Shown: in pieces, positions 31,198 through 41,522 of the stretch
Numbering within the stretch: the stretch's first letter is position 1
Layout: each line of letters begins with the position of its first letter
Source: Cordylochernes scorpioides
Lineage: Eukaryota; Arthropoda; Arachnida; Pseudoscorpiones; Chernetidae
Length of the DNA stretch: 64,000 bases
Assembly: GCA_030710605.1 (NCBI GenBank)
Contig: CP092863.1
Coordinates: forward strand, 55,332,507-55,396,506
Direction of reading: 5' to 3'
Notes under the pieces: generated by a model
The model's database searches: none
What the model saw: the letters and a program-made list of their open reading frames with translations, nothing else
Told to the model about the DNA's origin: nothing
Position numbers and translations under genes: made by a program

Positions 31198-32072
31198 CCC
31201 TTGCTTAATTTTTTGTGGGTTTCATTTGATGAGTATCTAAATCTCACTCTTCTATTATTAAGAAAAGACTGTAGTAGTTTTATTATTGAAGCTTGAACGT
31301 TGTCCTCATGTAGTCTTTTCAGCACCATCGGCCACCATGCATTGTCGATCGCTCCACTTATATCAACTGCGATTATAGCTGTATATTCTTTGTTTTTATG
31401 TTCTAGAGCTATTTTGACAATTTCATTTAATGCAGAGATAGTAGATCTTGATCTTCTAAATCCATGTTGACGATTGTTAAGCAGATTTGAGTCTTCATAA
31501 AATTTTATTAGTTTGTTGTTAATTATTTTTTCAAATATTTTGGAAATGTTTGAGTTGAGACAAATGGGTCTGTAGCTTTTATAAATTTTCATGTCTGTTT
31601 TACCTGGTTTGGGAATAATTATTACCTCAGATTTTTTCCATTCATTCGGATAATAATTTAAATCTAAGCATTTTTGAAAAAGTTTCACCAGTATTGGAAC
31701 TATTAGTTGTTTAGTATGTTTTATCATATTGTTAGAAATATTATCAATTCCAGGCTTTTTCTTTGAGTTTAGCTCATCAATTATTCCATTTACTTCATTG
31801 GGCGTTAATATTATATTTTCTTTATTATGAAATCCTAGAGTATAGTTCCTTATGTTTTTGTGGAAAGTTGTGTCTTCATTATCTCTATCATCGGGGAAAA
31901 GGTTGTTCAAAAGTTCTACTGTCTTCTGGAATCGTTCTTCATCTTTATTTACTTCTAAGATTTCCAGAATTCCCTTTGGGTTAGAACCGTTTTTAATATT
32001 TTTGTATACCCTGTATAAATTTCCATATGAGTTTTTTGATTTGATGTCCTCTAAGAAAAACCTCCAAGACAT
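31194..32072 (-). pseudogene. LINE RT N-terminal half
   Basis: Carries the linker and RT fingers/palm: NEVNGIIDELNSKKKPGIDN, WKKSEVIIIPKPGKTD, YRPICLNSNISKIFEKIIN, QHGFRRSRSTISAL and the motif A region AIIAVDISGAIDNAWW with the first catalytic Asp. It ends at KKLSKG followed by an in-phase TGA where the next ORF takes over one base out of frame, so a one-base insertion split the original protein. Sequence upstream to ~32329 (INNSIKVQ-like frame with GLDLLRVHVFVTP) is probably the end of the endonuclease, with further breaks. Confidence 0.85.
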
Positions 32073-32382
32073 TCTTTTAGCCTTATTTATTTCCCTGACG
32101 TATTTGTTTCTTGCACTTTTATACTGTTGTTGAATATGGATAGAGGGATTTTTCGCCCGATAATAGGAGTTACGAAGACATGAACTCTCAGAAGATCTAG
32201 CCCAGGATTATCTTTCGGTTCTACTAAGTAATTGGCACACACACAAGCTGACATCTTACTTAAAATTATATACTTGTATTGGTCAAAATATTTTCTCAAT
32301 AGTTCCAAAAATATTTTATTGAAATACACTTAAAAGGAGAAAGATATTTCAGCTACCGCGCCATTGAATCATTAGATATATC

Positions 32383-32790
32383 TCTATATATATAAAAGTC
32401 AATTCCTGTCTGTCTGTCTGTTTCGCGATAAACTCAAAAACTACTGAACCAATTGGTTCCAAATTTTGCATGTCGCTTTTTATAAACCTGAGGAAAAATT
32501 TTGGCTACATTTTGCTTATTATTTTTGGCTATTTCTTTTTTTAATTTGAAGAACTATTTTTTTACGCGGACTAATCCGGAATGGAATGAATACCTAAATA
32601 TGGCCATTTTGCATACGCATCGGTGGCTTAGTGGTAGAATGCTCGCCTGCCACGCGGGCGGCCCGGGTTCGATTCCCGGCCGATGCATTTTTTTTTTTAC
32701 AATTTTTAAAACTAATTTATAAAAAATATAATATAAATATATACTATTATATCAACTATATGAATTAAATCAAATACCTAAACACTAATA
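32383..32790 (+). mobile_element. Helitron-like unit 1 carrying tRNA-Gly
   Basis: Starts TCTATATATATAAAAGTC like a Helitron 5' end, then (TCTG)n and tttcgcgataaactcaaaaa, then a complete tRNA-Gly. Unit 2 (32791-33137) is ~90% alike. No CTRR end before unit 2 begins, so the assignment to Helitrons rests on the 5' end and on the genuine Helitron that follows at 33138. Confidence 0.5.
32617..32687 (+). tRNA. tRNA-Gly(GCC)
   Basis: A 71-nt sequence folding into a standard cloverleaf: acceptor GCATCGG/CCGATGC, anticodon loop CTGCCAC (GCC), T arm GGGTTCGATTCCC, discriminator A. It is followed at once by ten T, an RNA polymerase III terminator. A and B boxes are intact. The D arm has ggcttagtgg. 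It lies inside a mobile unit, so activity as a real tRNA gene is uncertain although nothing is broken. Confidence 0.92.
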
Positions 32791-33137
32791 TCTATATATA
32801 TAAAAGTCAATTTCTGTCTGTCTGTCTGTTTCGCGATAAACTCAAAAACTACTGAACCAATTGGTACCAAATTTTGCATGTCGCTTTTTATAAACCTGAG
32901 GAAAATTTTTGGATACAATTTGCTTAGTATTTTTGGCTATTTCTTTTTTTCATTTGAAGAACTTTTTTTTTTACGCGGAGTAATCCGGAATGGAATGAAT
33001 ACCCAAATATGGCCATTTTGTATACGCATCGGTGTCTCAGTGGTAGAATGCTCGCCTGCCACGCGGGCGGCCCGGGTTCGATTCCCGGCCGATGCATTTT
33101 TTTCTAACAATTTTTAAAACTCATTTATATTATATCT
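32791..33137 (+). mobile_element. Helitron-like unit 2 carrying tRNA-Gly
   Basis: Near-duplicate of 32383-32790, with the same start and internal tRNA-Gly. Shortened after the tRNA, where the next element begins. Confidence 0.5.
33026..33096 (+). tRNA. tRNA-Gly(GCC), second copy
   Basis: Same 71-nt cloverleaf as 32617-32687 with two changes in the D arm (ggtgtctcagtgg). Anticodon GCC, discriminator A, followed by a T run. The changes fall in or near the A box, so transcription could be weaker. Confidence 0.88.
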
Positions 33138-33632
33138 TCTATATATATAAAAATGAATGTTTGTATGTTTGTTTGTTTGTTTGTTGGTTTTTATGTCCGG
33201 TATACAAATTCGCAGTAGTTCACTAATTCAAACCAAAATTCCCATACATAGGTAAAAAAATACGAGGAAAACGATAGGCTATTTTAAATTATATATAAAT
33301 TAAATATTAAAACTATATATTCAAATTATTCTACTTAGCTCACGAACAGCGCCCTCTATCAAGGTTATAAATACGTTTAAAATCGAAATCTTCTCAAAAT
33401 TTTATTAATAATAGTGTTCGCTTAATAATTAGAATACTTGATCTAAATCGAAATATTTATAGACGCTCGCTCGATTTGAAGATTTATATCGTAACTAATC
33501 TGACTGTAAAGTTTGGAGCGGGACGTTTCACAAGAGTGACATCCACGGCGCCAATTTATAATTGTAACGAATAGTATTTGAATAAAACATTTAATCGGGT
33601 AAACCCGGGCGTTGCCCGGGTCATTCGTCTAG
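33138..33632 (+). mobile_element. Non-autonomous Helitron
   Basis: Starts TCTATATATATAAAAATG and ends with the hairpin cccgggcgttgcccggg, then tcattcgtCTAG followed by T. It shares its start and GTTT-rich part with the - strand copy at 3199-3594 and its 3' end with 27049-27136. No coding capacity. Gypsy 2 inserted in the TA repeat just after it. Confidence 0.8.
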
Positions 33633-33644
33633 TATATATATATA

Positions 33645-34432
33645 TGTGACAATATCGTTACGGAATTTCTTGTTGTTCGATGAGAATGGTGAGATTTGAT
33701 TGAAACGCAGTCGTTTGAGTGGAAGTTGAAGCATACAGTTAGGAATAATCAGGACACGTGATGGGGTTTGAAAATAAAAGGCAACTGGGTTGGAGGAAAG
33801 AAAGCTTGAGAAGAGCGGAGCGATTGTGACTTATTAATTATCTGATCACATGGCGGTGATTGACTTAGCTATGGGATGAGCGGGGAGGTCTCGAGAGCAG
33901 ATGTTACCTTGTTGGGAGCGAAGGCGTTACTCCATAGGTGTTGTTCCTATGGGAGCGAAATCACTACTGACCATTCTTGCTTCTCGATTTAACACCAAGA
34001 CTTATCTTCTTTCCCATTGGTCGAAAGATGTCACATGACCTTTTTCTATTGGTTGACCTATTTAGGCGTTGTCTTCTAATTGGCTCTGCGGCTTTCTTTG
34101 GTGGAAGATACGTCCGATCTTGTCAGGAAGTATTGGGTGTTAGTTCGACTCTTATAACTTCCGCGGTTATCAGATACGACCGGTCCTGCTCCGGAAATAT
34201 TGGGCGTCTCTCAACTTTTATAACTTCTGCGGTCACCAGATACGTCCGGCCCTGTCAGGAAGTGTTGACTGTACAAATTATTAATAGTGGTGTCCGCTTT
34301 AAGCCTACTTCCTATGTCTTGCTGTTACTTTCTTTCCTCCAGTTACCTTATTCTTTATTAAATCTTTGAAAATCATACATTGTACATGCATAGTGGGTCG
34401 GGGGTGCATACAATTATATACAAATTATGACA
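33645..34432 (-). repeat. 3' LTR of Gypsy 2
   Basis: Partner of 40736-41522. Contains three imperfect internal repeats (~70 bp; agatacgtccg / agatacgaccg phrases at 34105-34270). The ORF seen on the + strand is antisense to the element and also present in the other LTR. Confidence 0.9.
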
Positions 34433-35921
34433 GATGCGCCCCCTACATGTGAAGAATTCAAGAAGGGGTTAGCCTGAGAGAATTCTGTAAAGTAAAAAAT
34501 AATTTTGTGGGAAAATTAGTTGTGGGTATTGAGAGTCTATATACAAGCATTGGTGGTGATATAAGAAGTAAAATAGAATGGTGTTGATGATATAGGTTGA
34601 GTATAATTAATAGAAATCAAAAAAATTTTTAATTGTAAGAAATCAAAATGAATGCTATGGTACATAGTGGATTGAAAAGAAAAGAAAATGCGCCTAACTA
34701 ATTTCTACTCGAAATTGGAAATAAAATCGAGGGAGTTCTATTAGGGCCTTTGAGAAATCAAAAAATAAAAATGAAAGTTGGAAGAAATCAAAGTAAATGC
34801 TTGGTTGCATGGTGAGAAAAAAATGCTTTGTTGCATGGTGAAAAAAGAAAAGTGCTTGTTGCATGGTAAAAAGAAATGCCTAATTATATTTTACTCGAAA
34901 TTGGGAATGGAAATCGAGGGATTTTTATTAGGTCTTTTGAGAAATCAAAAAATAAAAATAAAGGTTGTAAGAAATCAAAGTGAATGTTTGGTGCATGGTG
35001 AGAAAAAGGAAAAATGCCTAACTATACTCTACTCGAAATTGGGAATGGAAATCGAGGGAGTACTATTAGGTCTTTTGAGAAATCAAAAATAAAAATAAAA
35101 AGTTGGAAGAAATCAAAGTGAATGCTTGATTGCATGGTGGAAAAAAAAATAAAAAAAAAGAATGTTTTTGTAAATCAAAATAAAATATAATATCCAATTT
35201 TAAAAGAAAACCAATGAGTTTTCGTTGATTTGAAACTATGATAATATAAACTAATTGGTAAAAAAATGATAATTAATGATTAAAAGTGATAATAAGTTGA
35301 ATAAATTGATAAATTGATTATATTTAAATTTTAATTGAGAAAAAATAATGAAAATGATTAATATGAAAAATAAGGTGTATTGGTTTGAACCCTTTTGTAT
35401 CTACATGCCCTGATCTAAATGTATGGATTGCTCCATTATGCCCTATAAATTTTTTGTCTCATCTGTAGCGACACTTAGGTGAAAACGTGATCCTAGCCCG
35501 CAAGTGCGCGTTTATGCTATGTGTATAGGAGACATGGAAATCTATATAACCTTTGTGTATAATTTTTTGTCTTCGTGTGTGTTGTGAAAAATGTTAGAAG
35601 TCTGTAAAGTAATTATGATTAGTTATAATAGGAATATGAACTCAATTAAATGTGTGTGACGTCTTGTGCGTGCGGAATTGTATGGTAAAAATCGATACGC
35701 AGACTCGAACTGGAATCCAAAATCGGTGGCATGAAAAAGTGGGATGATATGGAGAAGTTTGAGGCAGGGGGAAAGCGGTGTCCTATTTTTGTGTGTTGGC
35801 CGGAAATGAGGGGTGGTAATTGGATCCGGACTGGGGCGTTACGTCCTTGTCGCGGCGTCTCAAAATTCTCACTTCCTTCCGCTTATTTGTTTTTTTGGGT
35901 GCGACTCAGATCTTGTTACTT
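34433..35921 (-). other. Gypsy 2 3' non-coding region with degenerate tandem repeat
   Basis: Between the pol stop and the 3' LTR. 34620-35160 holds about four copies of a degenerate 130-190-bp repeat (caaagtgaatgcttggt ... ctcgaaattggaaat ... aatcgaggga). No env or other ORF with recognisable domains. A purine-rich stretch (agggggcgcatc on the - strand) next to the LTR is the likely polypurine tract. Confidence 0.6.
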
Positions 35922-38477
35922 TCAGTTACTTCTATCTCTTCGGAGTTTATTTAGATTTTCTGCAAAAATGGTTCCTAAAATTATGAGAAGTTTTATAAAT
36001 GCTTGTCCACAATGAAAAACTGCTTGCCCAAAATTAAAAACTGCCTCTTGTAGTTCGAAAATTTTATGAGCGGGCATGGTATAGATAAACAAATAATTAA
36101 GAAATAAAACTGGGATATATTTGTATGGTAGAACTAACGAACAAAGGATAAAAATCAGATGAAAGATAGGGTATTGCCCCATGTTCTTCCATATTATTGT
36201 AAATGGGGACTCTGAAATATTTGTTCGAACCTTATTCATTGTTGATCGTTTAATTTCGCACTGTTTGATATCTTTGGGGAGTGGTGTGATATGATTGAAT
36301 TGGTTGTCAGGTTTGCAGTTTTTAACATCGGGGAGGAGTGATGCAAATCGCCTTGTTGTAAAAATGGCAGGGTCTAAATGTCTGAAAGGCTCGCTGCTGG
36401 TGGGTTTGAACCTTAATGACTCTGCTGGGAATAATTCGGGTGTTAAATGTTTGAAAGGGAACGTGTAATTGGGGTTGTGCTTTATATGACATATTCTAAC
36501 GGTGGGCGGTGATATGTAACGGACTGTTTCTGTATACAGTTTAAGCTTGTTGACGTGAATCGTGTCAGTGTCTCTTTGAAGTGGTTGATTTGGTCGATCT
36601 ATACGGACCACATTTGGTGAAATAATTTCTAATATTGTGTGAGGTCCTGTGAAATATGGCGCAAGTTTCCCTGTATTTGGGTGGTGATATAATTTTACTA
36701 ACACTAGATCACCTACTTCAAAATGTGGTTGTTTGTGTCGTTGATCATAAATGTTTTTGTCTTGTAAATGCTTGTTTTGTGTGCGTGTGTGTGCAATTTT
36801 TCTAGCTTTGTCGATATTTGGGTAAGGTGTGCTATGGTCAGAGAGTTCGGGGGGTAGGATACCAAACATTAAGTAGATGGGTGGAAAACCTGTGGTAGAG
36901 TGTGGGGTTTTGTTATATATAATTGTAACTCTTTTGACCAACTTGGTCCATGCGATCTTAGGATTTTCTAGATGCAATAGCCTAAGTTTTCCCGTGAGGG
37001 TGGCGTTCAGGCGTTCACATAGACCGTTGGCCTGTGGATTGTTGCTGGTTGTGAGTAATGGGTGAATATTTCTATTAAGTAGGAAACTACGAAATTTTGG
37101 CGAAGTGAAAGCAGGAGCTCTATCCGTAAGAAGGCGTTTTGGAGAGCCATCCTGTAATACTCGCTTAAGTACTTGTTGGTAGGTGATGATGCTGGTGGAT
37201 TTAGATGGAAAAGTCCACGCGTAGCGCGAAAAATGATCGACTACCACATGGAGGTATATTTTGGTGTTGCCATATTTGGCAAATCCTGCTATGGTGTCAA
37301 GGGATAATAGGTCAAAGGGTTCTTTGGCTTCCGGAGGCTGACTTAATTCCCCGTAAGTGGGTCCCAATGGCCGTTTTGTTAACTGGCAGGTGGGGCAGGT
37401 CTTAACCTTTTGTTTAATATCTTTGGACATACCTTGCCAGTAATATTGTGTGGATATGAGTCGTGGCATTTGTGAAATACCGGGGTGATTGTATTGTGTG
37501 TGTACTGTTTGTAAGAGTTGTTGTATGAGTGGTTTTGGAATTATAATCTTGGTTACACCTTTTCGGGAAACTGTATGTAATCCATTATGATCAATGGTCA
37601 AACTAGACTCTTTCGATGGAGGAGGTTGGTGTGTCTTGATAAGGGTGGCGTCCAAGAATCCACAAAACGGGTTACGGGACAAGAGATATGCTTCATATTG
37701 TAGTTTTCCCTTTATGTAGCGGACCTCATATTCGTAACTCGATAGTCGTAAACTCCATCGAAACAGTCTGCCGGACGGGTTTTTGATGGTTTTCAACCAC
37801 TGTAATGCGTGATGGTCAGAAAATATAGTGAATTTTATGCCCATAAGATAGATGCGAAACTTCTCCACACTCTCAACGATTGCTAAGCACTCAAGTTCAG
37901 AGATGGAGTAGTTTTTCTCGTGTGGGCGCAATGTTCGGCTGAAATATTGAACTGGATATACGTTCCCGTCAGGGTAAACTTGTTTGAGAATGCCTGCTAT
38001 ACCGAGGGTGGATGCATCGCAATACACTTGGCATGGCAGACCTTCTTTGTAAAGGTGTAAAATGGGGTGTTGTGTGAGGTTTCCTTTCAGGTCAATGAAC
38101 GCCTTTTGACAAACTTCATTCCAGTTCCACACGACATCCTTTTTGAGGAGGTTATTGAGTGGTGCTCGCAAGCGAGCGTATTCCGGAATGAATTTGTTAT
38201 AGACGTTCACAGCGCCTAAAAAGGATTGTAGTGTTTTTCGGTTGTGTGGCTGTTTGATGGCGTGGATAATGTCGGTGTTGCGTGTGAGCGGTGTAATTGT
38301 ACCAGCTGTAATGGTGTAACCTAGAAAATCTATGGACTGCTTAAAAAATTCGCATTTCACGAAGTTAAGTTGTAGTTTCTCCGCTTCGCAAAAGGCGAAA
38401 AATTGTCGCAGGTGGTTTTGATGCTCCTCTAATGTGTTGGAGTAAATGATGAAATCATCAATGTGCCACCCAGTCAA
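35922..38477 (-). CDS. pol: Gypsy 2 RT C-terminus, RNase H, integrase, hydrophobic tail
   Basis: Starts just after an RT frameshift. The catalytic box reads HIDDFIIYS, with His where Gypsy RTs have Tyr. RNase H: VYCDASTLGIAGIL, SISELECLAIVESV and FSDHHALQWL. Integrase: HHCC finger (YNHPGISQMPRLI ... CPTCQLTKR), core SLDTIAGF / LLTDRAPAF / NNPQANGLCERLN (D,D,E), then the GPH module (YFTGPHTILEI). The last ~170 residues go beyond the usual end. They include a predicted membrane-spanning stretch (FHLIFILCSLVLPYKYIPVL and LFLNYLFIY, about residues 770-800) and a repeated EAVFNFGQAVFHCGQAF motif. No stop or frameshift within 851 codons. Confidence 0.88.
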   Translation of the reverse strand: MTGWHIDDFIIYSNTLEEHQNHLRQFFAFCEAEKLQLNFVKCEFFKQSIDFLGYTITAGTITPLTRNTDIIHAIKQPHNRKTLQSFLGAVNVYNKFIPEYARLRAPLNNLLKKDVVWNWNEVCQKAFIDLKGNLTQHPILHLYKEGLPCQVYCDASTLGIAGILKQVYPDGNVYPVQYFSRTLRPHEKNYSISELECLAIVESVEKFRIYLMGIKFTIFSDHHALQWLKTIKNPSGRLFRWSLRLSSYEYEVRYIKGKLQYEAYLLSRNPFCGFLDATLIKTHQPPPSKESSLTIDHNGLHTVSRKGVTKIIIPKPLIQQLLQTVHTQYNHPGISQMPRLISTQYYWQGMSKDIKQKVKTCPTCQLTKRPLGPTYGELSQPPEAKEPFDLLSLDTIAGFAKYGNTKIYLHVVVDHFSRYAWTFPSKSTSIITYQQVLKRVLQDGSPKRLLTDRAPAFTSPKFRSFLLNRNIHPLLTTSNNPQANGLCERLNATLTGKLRLLHLENPKIAWTKLVKRVTIIYNKTPHSTTGFPPIYLMFGILPPELSDHSTPYPNIDKARKIAHTRTQNKHLQDKNIYDQRHKQPHFEVGDLVLVKLYHHPNTGKLAPYFTGPHTILEIISPNVVRIDRPNQPLQRDTDTIHVNKLKLYTETVRYISPPTVRICHIKHNPNYTFPFKHLTPELFPAESLRFKPTSSEPFRHLDPAIFTTRRFASLLPDVKNCKPDNQFNHITPLPKDIKQCEIKRSTMNKVRTNISESPFTIIWKNMGQYPIFHLIFILCSLVLPYKYIPVLFLNYLFIYTMPAHKIFELQEAVFNFGQAVFHCGQAFIKLLIILGTIFAENLNKLRRDRSN

Positions 38478-40083
38478 GTCCGTGTCTCTGTAGGACCTGA
38501 CTTATGGCTCGTTCGTAAATTTGAGGGCTGGTTTTTAATCCGAAAGGTAGTCGAGTGGGTTGGTATAACCCTTCGAGGGTGGCAAATGCTAACAGTGGTC
38601 GAGAATCGGGGTGTATTGGGACTTGCCAATACGCAGAGGATATGTCTGCCGTGGAGAAATATTTGGCCTGTGCGAGGCGGTCTAGGATATCCTCGATTCT
38701 CGGGAGGGGATGGACATCAGAGCTGATTAGCTCGTTCACCTTTCTGTAATCGATACAAAACCGTTTGGTCTTGTCGCGCTTAGTGACGAGGGTGACAGGG
38801 CTCGAGAAAGGTGAAAAAGATTGCTCTATGATGCCGTTCTCCAGCATTTGTTGGACTTGATTACGGATTTCTTGTTGGTCACATATCGGAACACGATATG
38901 GACGTATGGTAATTATTTTATCGGAATTCGTGGGTATTTTTACTGGTGGAATCCGTAAGCATGGTACGTTGAATTTGTTCTGTGTGAAAATGTGAGTGCA
39001 TCGTTGTAGAAGTGTTGTGAACTGCGGTGTATAGTGAGTGTTAGATGTTGTGTTGTAGCATGCATGTGGCAAAGGATTTTGTTGTGTATTAGTGTGAGTG
39101 TCGATTTCGTTGTGTGGGTTGGTCATCTGGTAGTTGTGCGACGGTGTGTGATCACCTATGTGCTTGGTATGCGAGTTGTCCCGCTGGGTGGGTGCGTTTT
39201 GGGCATGTTTACAAGTTGAAGTCGTTGTGACTTGGTTATTTGAGGGCATGTAAAAAAGGCAATTGGCCTTAGTGAAAAAAGGGCATGTAGGTAAGGGGGT
39301 GTTTTTCAATGAATGCACGCAATGGTTGTCATAGGCGGAAGATTTGGTTGTATGGTGAGGTCTTTGTGACATCGCCTGACACTGCCAGTACGTGCATACA
39401 TTTGGTACATTGTTAAAATGGTAGGATGGGGTAGACAATGGGGCGCCCAGCTGGAATATAGTGCATTTATTAAAATCTATGGTTAATCTGAATTTATGAA
39501 GGCTATTGATACTAAGAATTCCAAATGGTAACGGTGCATTCACTACATGGAAATTCTCTCTTCGGGATATTTGTCCTATTGTCAGTGGGATAGACAGTTT
39601 ACCCATGGTTTTTGCAAAACCGTTTAGGGTTTGGAGATCCAGTGAATGTCCCTCAAGGTTTAAATTAGGCAGGTGGGTTTTTAACATATGATAAAGATTA
39701 TATGGCACTATATTCAGGCTGGCGCCTGTATCAATTAAAAAGGGGCATGGTATATTAGGGGCTAGAAAAAGTTTTACAGTCAGTTGGGTTAGGGACCCTA
39801 CCTCAGTCTCGAAAAGGCTGCTCGGCTGGGGTGTCTCTGGCTTGACTTGGTTGTTGTGGAGTCGGGGCTGGTGATTTTGTGACCGTTTGCACTGTCCGCA
39901 CTTTTTCGTGGGTCGCCGGGACTGGTCGATGTCGGCATTCGCTGTGCCAGTGCCTCGCGCCGCAGAACTTGCAGTTGGATGGCGGGAGAGGTGCATTCCA
40001 TGCACCTGGGCGTCGGGGTGTGCTGTGATACGGACCCGACATTGTGGGTGGTTGATCTTCTCTGGGTCGCGTTGTCGGTACAC
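38458..40083 (-). CDS. pol: Gypsy 2 protease and RT N-terminal part
   Basis: The first ~90 residues overlap the gag frame. Aspartic protease motif FLIDTGASLNIVPY at residues ~115-128. A poorly conserved His/Thr/Asn-rich linker follows. RT motifs then begin: VTLVTKRDKTKRFCIDYRKV, YFSTADISSAYWQVPI (first catalytic Asp) and LPFGLKTSPQIYER. The frame stops at LDWVAH just before the catalytic HIDD box, which is in the next frame (ORF 35922-38477), so a one-base indel lies at about 38460-38480. This frame is +1 relative to gag. Confidence 0.87.
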   Translation of the reverse strand: MYRQRDPEKINHPQCRVRITAHPDAQVHGMHLSRHPTASSAARGTGTANADIDQSRRPTKKCGQCKRSQNHQPRLHNNQVKPETPQPSSLFETEVGSLTQLTVKLFLAPNIPCPFLIDTGASLNIVPYNLYHMLKTHLPNLNLEGHSLDLQTLNGFAKTMGKLSIPLTIGQISRRENFHVVNAPLPFGILSINSLHKFRLTIDFNKCTIFQLGAPLSTPSYHFNNVPNVCTYWQCQAMSQRPHHTTKSSAYDNHCVHSLKNTPLPTCPFFTKANCLFYMPSNNQVTTTSTCKHAQNAPTQRDNSHTKHIGDHTPSHNYQMTNPHNEIDTHTNTQQNPLPHACYNTTSNTHYTPQFTTLLQRCTHIFTQNKFNVPCLRIPPVKIPTNSDKIITIRPYRVPICDQQEIRNQVQQMLENGIIEQSFSPFSSPVTLVTKRDKTKRFCIDYRKVNELISSDVHPLPRIEDILDRLAQAKYFSTADISSAYWQVPIHPDSRPLLAFATLEGLYQPTRLPFGLKTSPQIYERAISQVLQRHGLDWVAH

Positions 40084-40705
40084 TGGGCCCGTGGATCCGC
40101 TGTACCAGTCGGAACCACTCTCCTAGGTTCTCGGGAGGCACTACGCGGACTAGGCGCTGGTCGTTGAATGGCAGCCCTTCTGTCAGCGTCTCGAGAATCA
40201 CCTCCTGCGGGAGTCCTAGTTGCAATCCCATGGCGGTTTTCTCCCGGTAGTAGGTCTCTAAGTTGGCTTGTCCAGTGAGCTTCATGGCGAAATATTTCGC
40301 AAAGGACGCTTCGCTTGACTCAGGATAGAGATCTAAGAGGATTTGCCTCACCTGGAAATAGCTCCGGTCGGCCATCCGAAGTTTCCTGAAGAGCTCCAGG
40401 GGTTGTCGCACCAGATAGTTTGGCAGGCGGAGTAATTTTTCTTGTTCTCCCATGGAGGCGCCTTCCATTTTTCGGTCGAACGCCTGAAAAAACTGGATCG
40501 CGCTGTATGTGCCATCGAAAGGCGGGATTGTCGCCTCAGCTCCATCAGAAATCTTTACTCGGGTCAGGAGCGCCGACAGCTGGGTGACGGCGTCCGCTAG
40601 GGGCGCAGTTGTCTCTCGGCCGCTCACTCTTACTTCTTGCCTTCCTTCCGTTGTTTCCGTCGGGCCGTCCGACTTTACGCCTATGGGATCCTGATTAAGC
40701 TCCAT
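39803..40705 (-). CDS. gag: Gypsy 2 Gag
   Basis: 300 residues beginning MELNQDPIGVKSDGPTETTE. Capsid-like region with IPPFDGTYSAIQFFQAFDRK, EQEKLLRLPNYL and LETYYREKTAMGLQLGL. The near C-terminal zinc knuckle CKFCGARHWHSEC is atypical (C-x2-C-x3-H-x4-C). The pol frame overlaps the last ~280 nt and lies +1 to gag, so Pol is probably made by a +1 shift (or a base has been lost). The ATG lies shortly after the 5' LTR, as expected. Confidence 0.85.
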   Translation of the reverse strand: MELNQDPIGVKSDGPTETTEGRQEVRVSGRETTAPLADAVTQLSALLTRVKISDGAEATIPPFDGTYSAIQFFQAFDRKMEGASMGEQEKLLRLPNYLVRQPLELFRKLRMADRSYFQVRQILLDLYPESSEASFAKYFAMKLTGQANLETYYREKTAMGLQLGLPQEVILETLTEGLPFNDQRLVRVVPPENLGEWFRLVQRIHGPSVPTTRPREDQPPTMSGPYHSTPRRPGAWNAPLPPSNCKFCGARHWHSECRHRPVPATHEKVRTVQTVTKSPAPTPQQPSQARDTPAEQPFRD

Positions 40706-40735
40706 AATATCTTTATCCTGTCGACTTTACCGTTC

Positions 40736-41522
40736 TGTGACAATATCGTTGCGGAATTTCTTGTTGTTCGATGAGAATGGTGAGATTTGATTGAAACGCA
40801 ATCGTTTGAGTGGAAGTTGAAGCATACAGTTAGGAATAATCAGGACACGTGATGGGGTTTGAAAATAAAAGGCAACTGGGTTGGAGGAAAGAAAGCTTGA
40901 GAAGAGCGGAGCGATTGTGACTTATTAATTATCTGATCACATGGCGGTGATTGACTTAGCTATGGGATGAGCGGGGAGGTCTCGAGAGCAGATGTTACCT
41001 TGTTGGGAGCGAAGGCGTTACTCCATAGGTGTTGTTCCTATGGGAGCGAAATCACTACTGACCATTCTTGCTTCTCGATTTAACACCAAGACTTATCTTC
41101 TTTCCCATTGATCGAAAGATGTCACATGACCTTTTTCTATTGGTTGACCTATTTAGGCGTTGTCTTCTAATTGGCTCTGCGGCTTTCTTTGGTGGAAGAT
41201 ACGTCCGATCTTGTCAGGAAGTATTGGGTGTTAGTTCGACTCTTATAACTTCCGCGGTTATCAGATACGACCGGTCCTGCTCCGGAAATATTGGGCGTCT
41301 CTCAACTTTTATAACTTCTGCGGTCACCAGATACGTCCGGCCCTGTCAGGAAGTGTTGACTGTACAAATTATTATAGTGGTGTCCGCTTTAAGCCTACTT
41401 CCTATGTCTTGCTGTTACTTTCTTTCCTCCAGTTACCTTATTCTTTATTAAATCTTTGAAAATCATACATTGTACATGCATAGTGGGTCGGGGGTGCATA
41501 CAATTATATACAAATTATGACA
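40736..41522 (-). repeat. 5' LTR of Gypsy 2
   Basis: Partner of 33645-34432, about 99.5% alike. Confidence 0.9.

Larger units (their letters stand above)
29909..32340 (-). mobile_element. LINE (I/Jockey/R1 group), 5' truncated
   Basis: Runs on the - strand from about 32340 (end of an endonuclease-like region) through RT to a 3' (TAAA)n-type tail at 29909-29937. A conserved 3' UTR hairpin (tatccacaatttggata near 29958) has a counterpart in the sister LINE at 51661-52417. No target duplication was identified at the 5' junction. Confidence 0.8.
33645..41522 (-). mobile_element. Ty3/Gypsy retrotransposon, element 2
   Basis: 7.9 kb with LTRs 33645-34432 and 40736-41522 (788/787 bp, TGTGACA...TGACA; about three substitutions and one indel). 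Flanked by TATA on both sides, a likely 4-bp target duplication in a TA repeat. gag (right) to integrase (left) on the - strand, then ~1.5 kb of non-coding DNA before the 3' LTR. Young by LTR similarity. One frameshift in RT. Confidence 0.92.

Noticed and set aside
33977-34369. 130-codon ORF, also at 41068-41451.
   Set aside because: Lies antisense inside both LTRs of Gypsy 2, no domain, and the reading frame changes between the two copies because of an indel.
34433-35921. An env-like third ORF in Gypsy 2.
   Set aside because: No frame of useful length; the longest one follows a degenerate tandem repeat and lies on the opposite strand.
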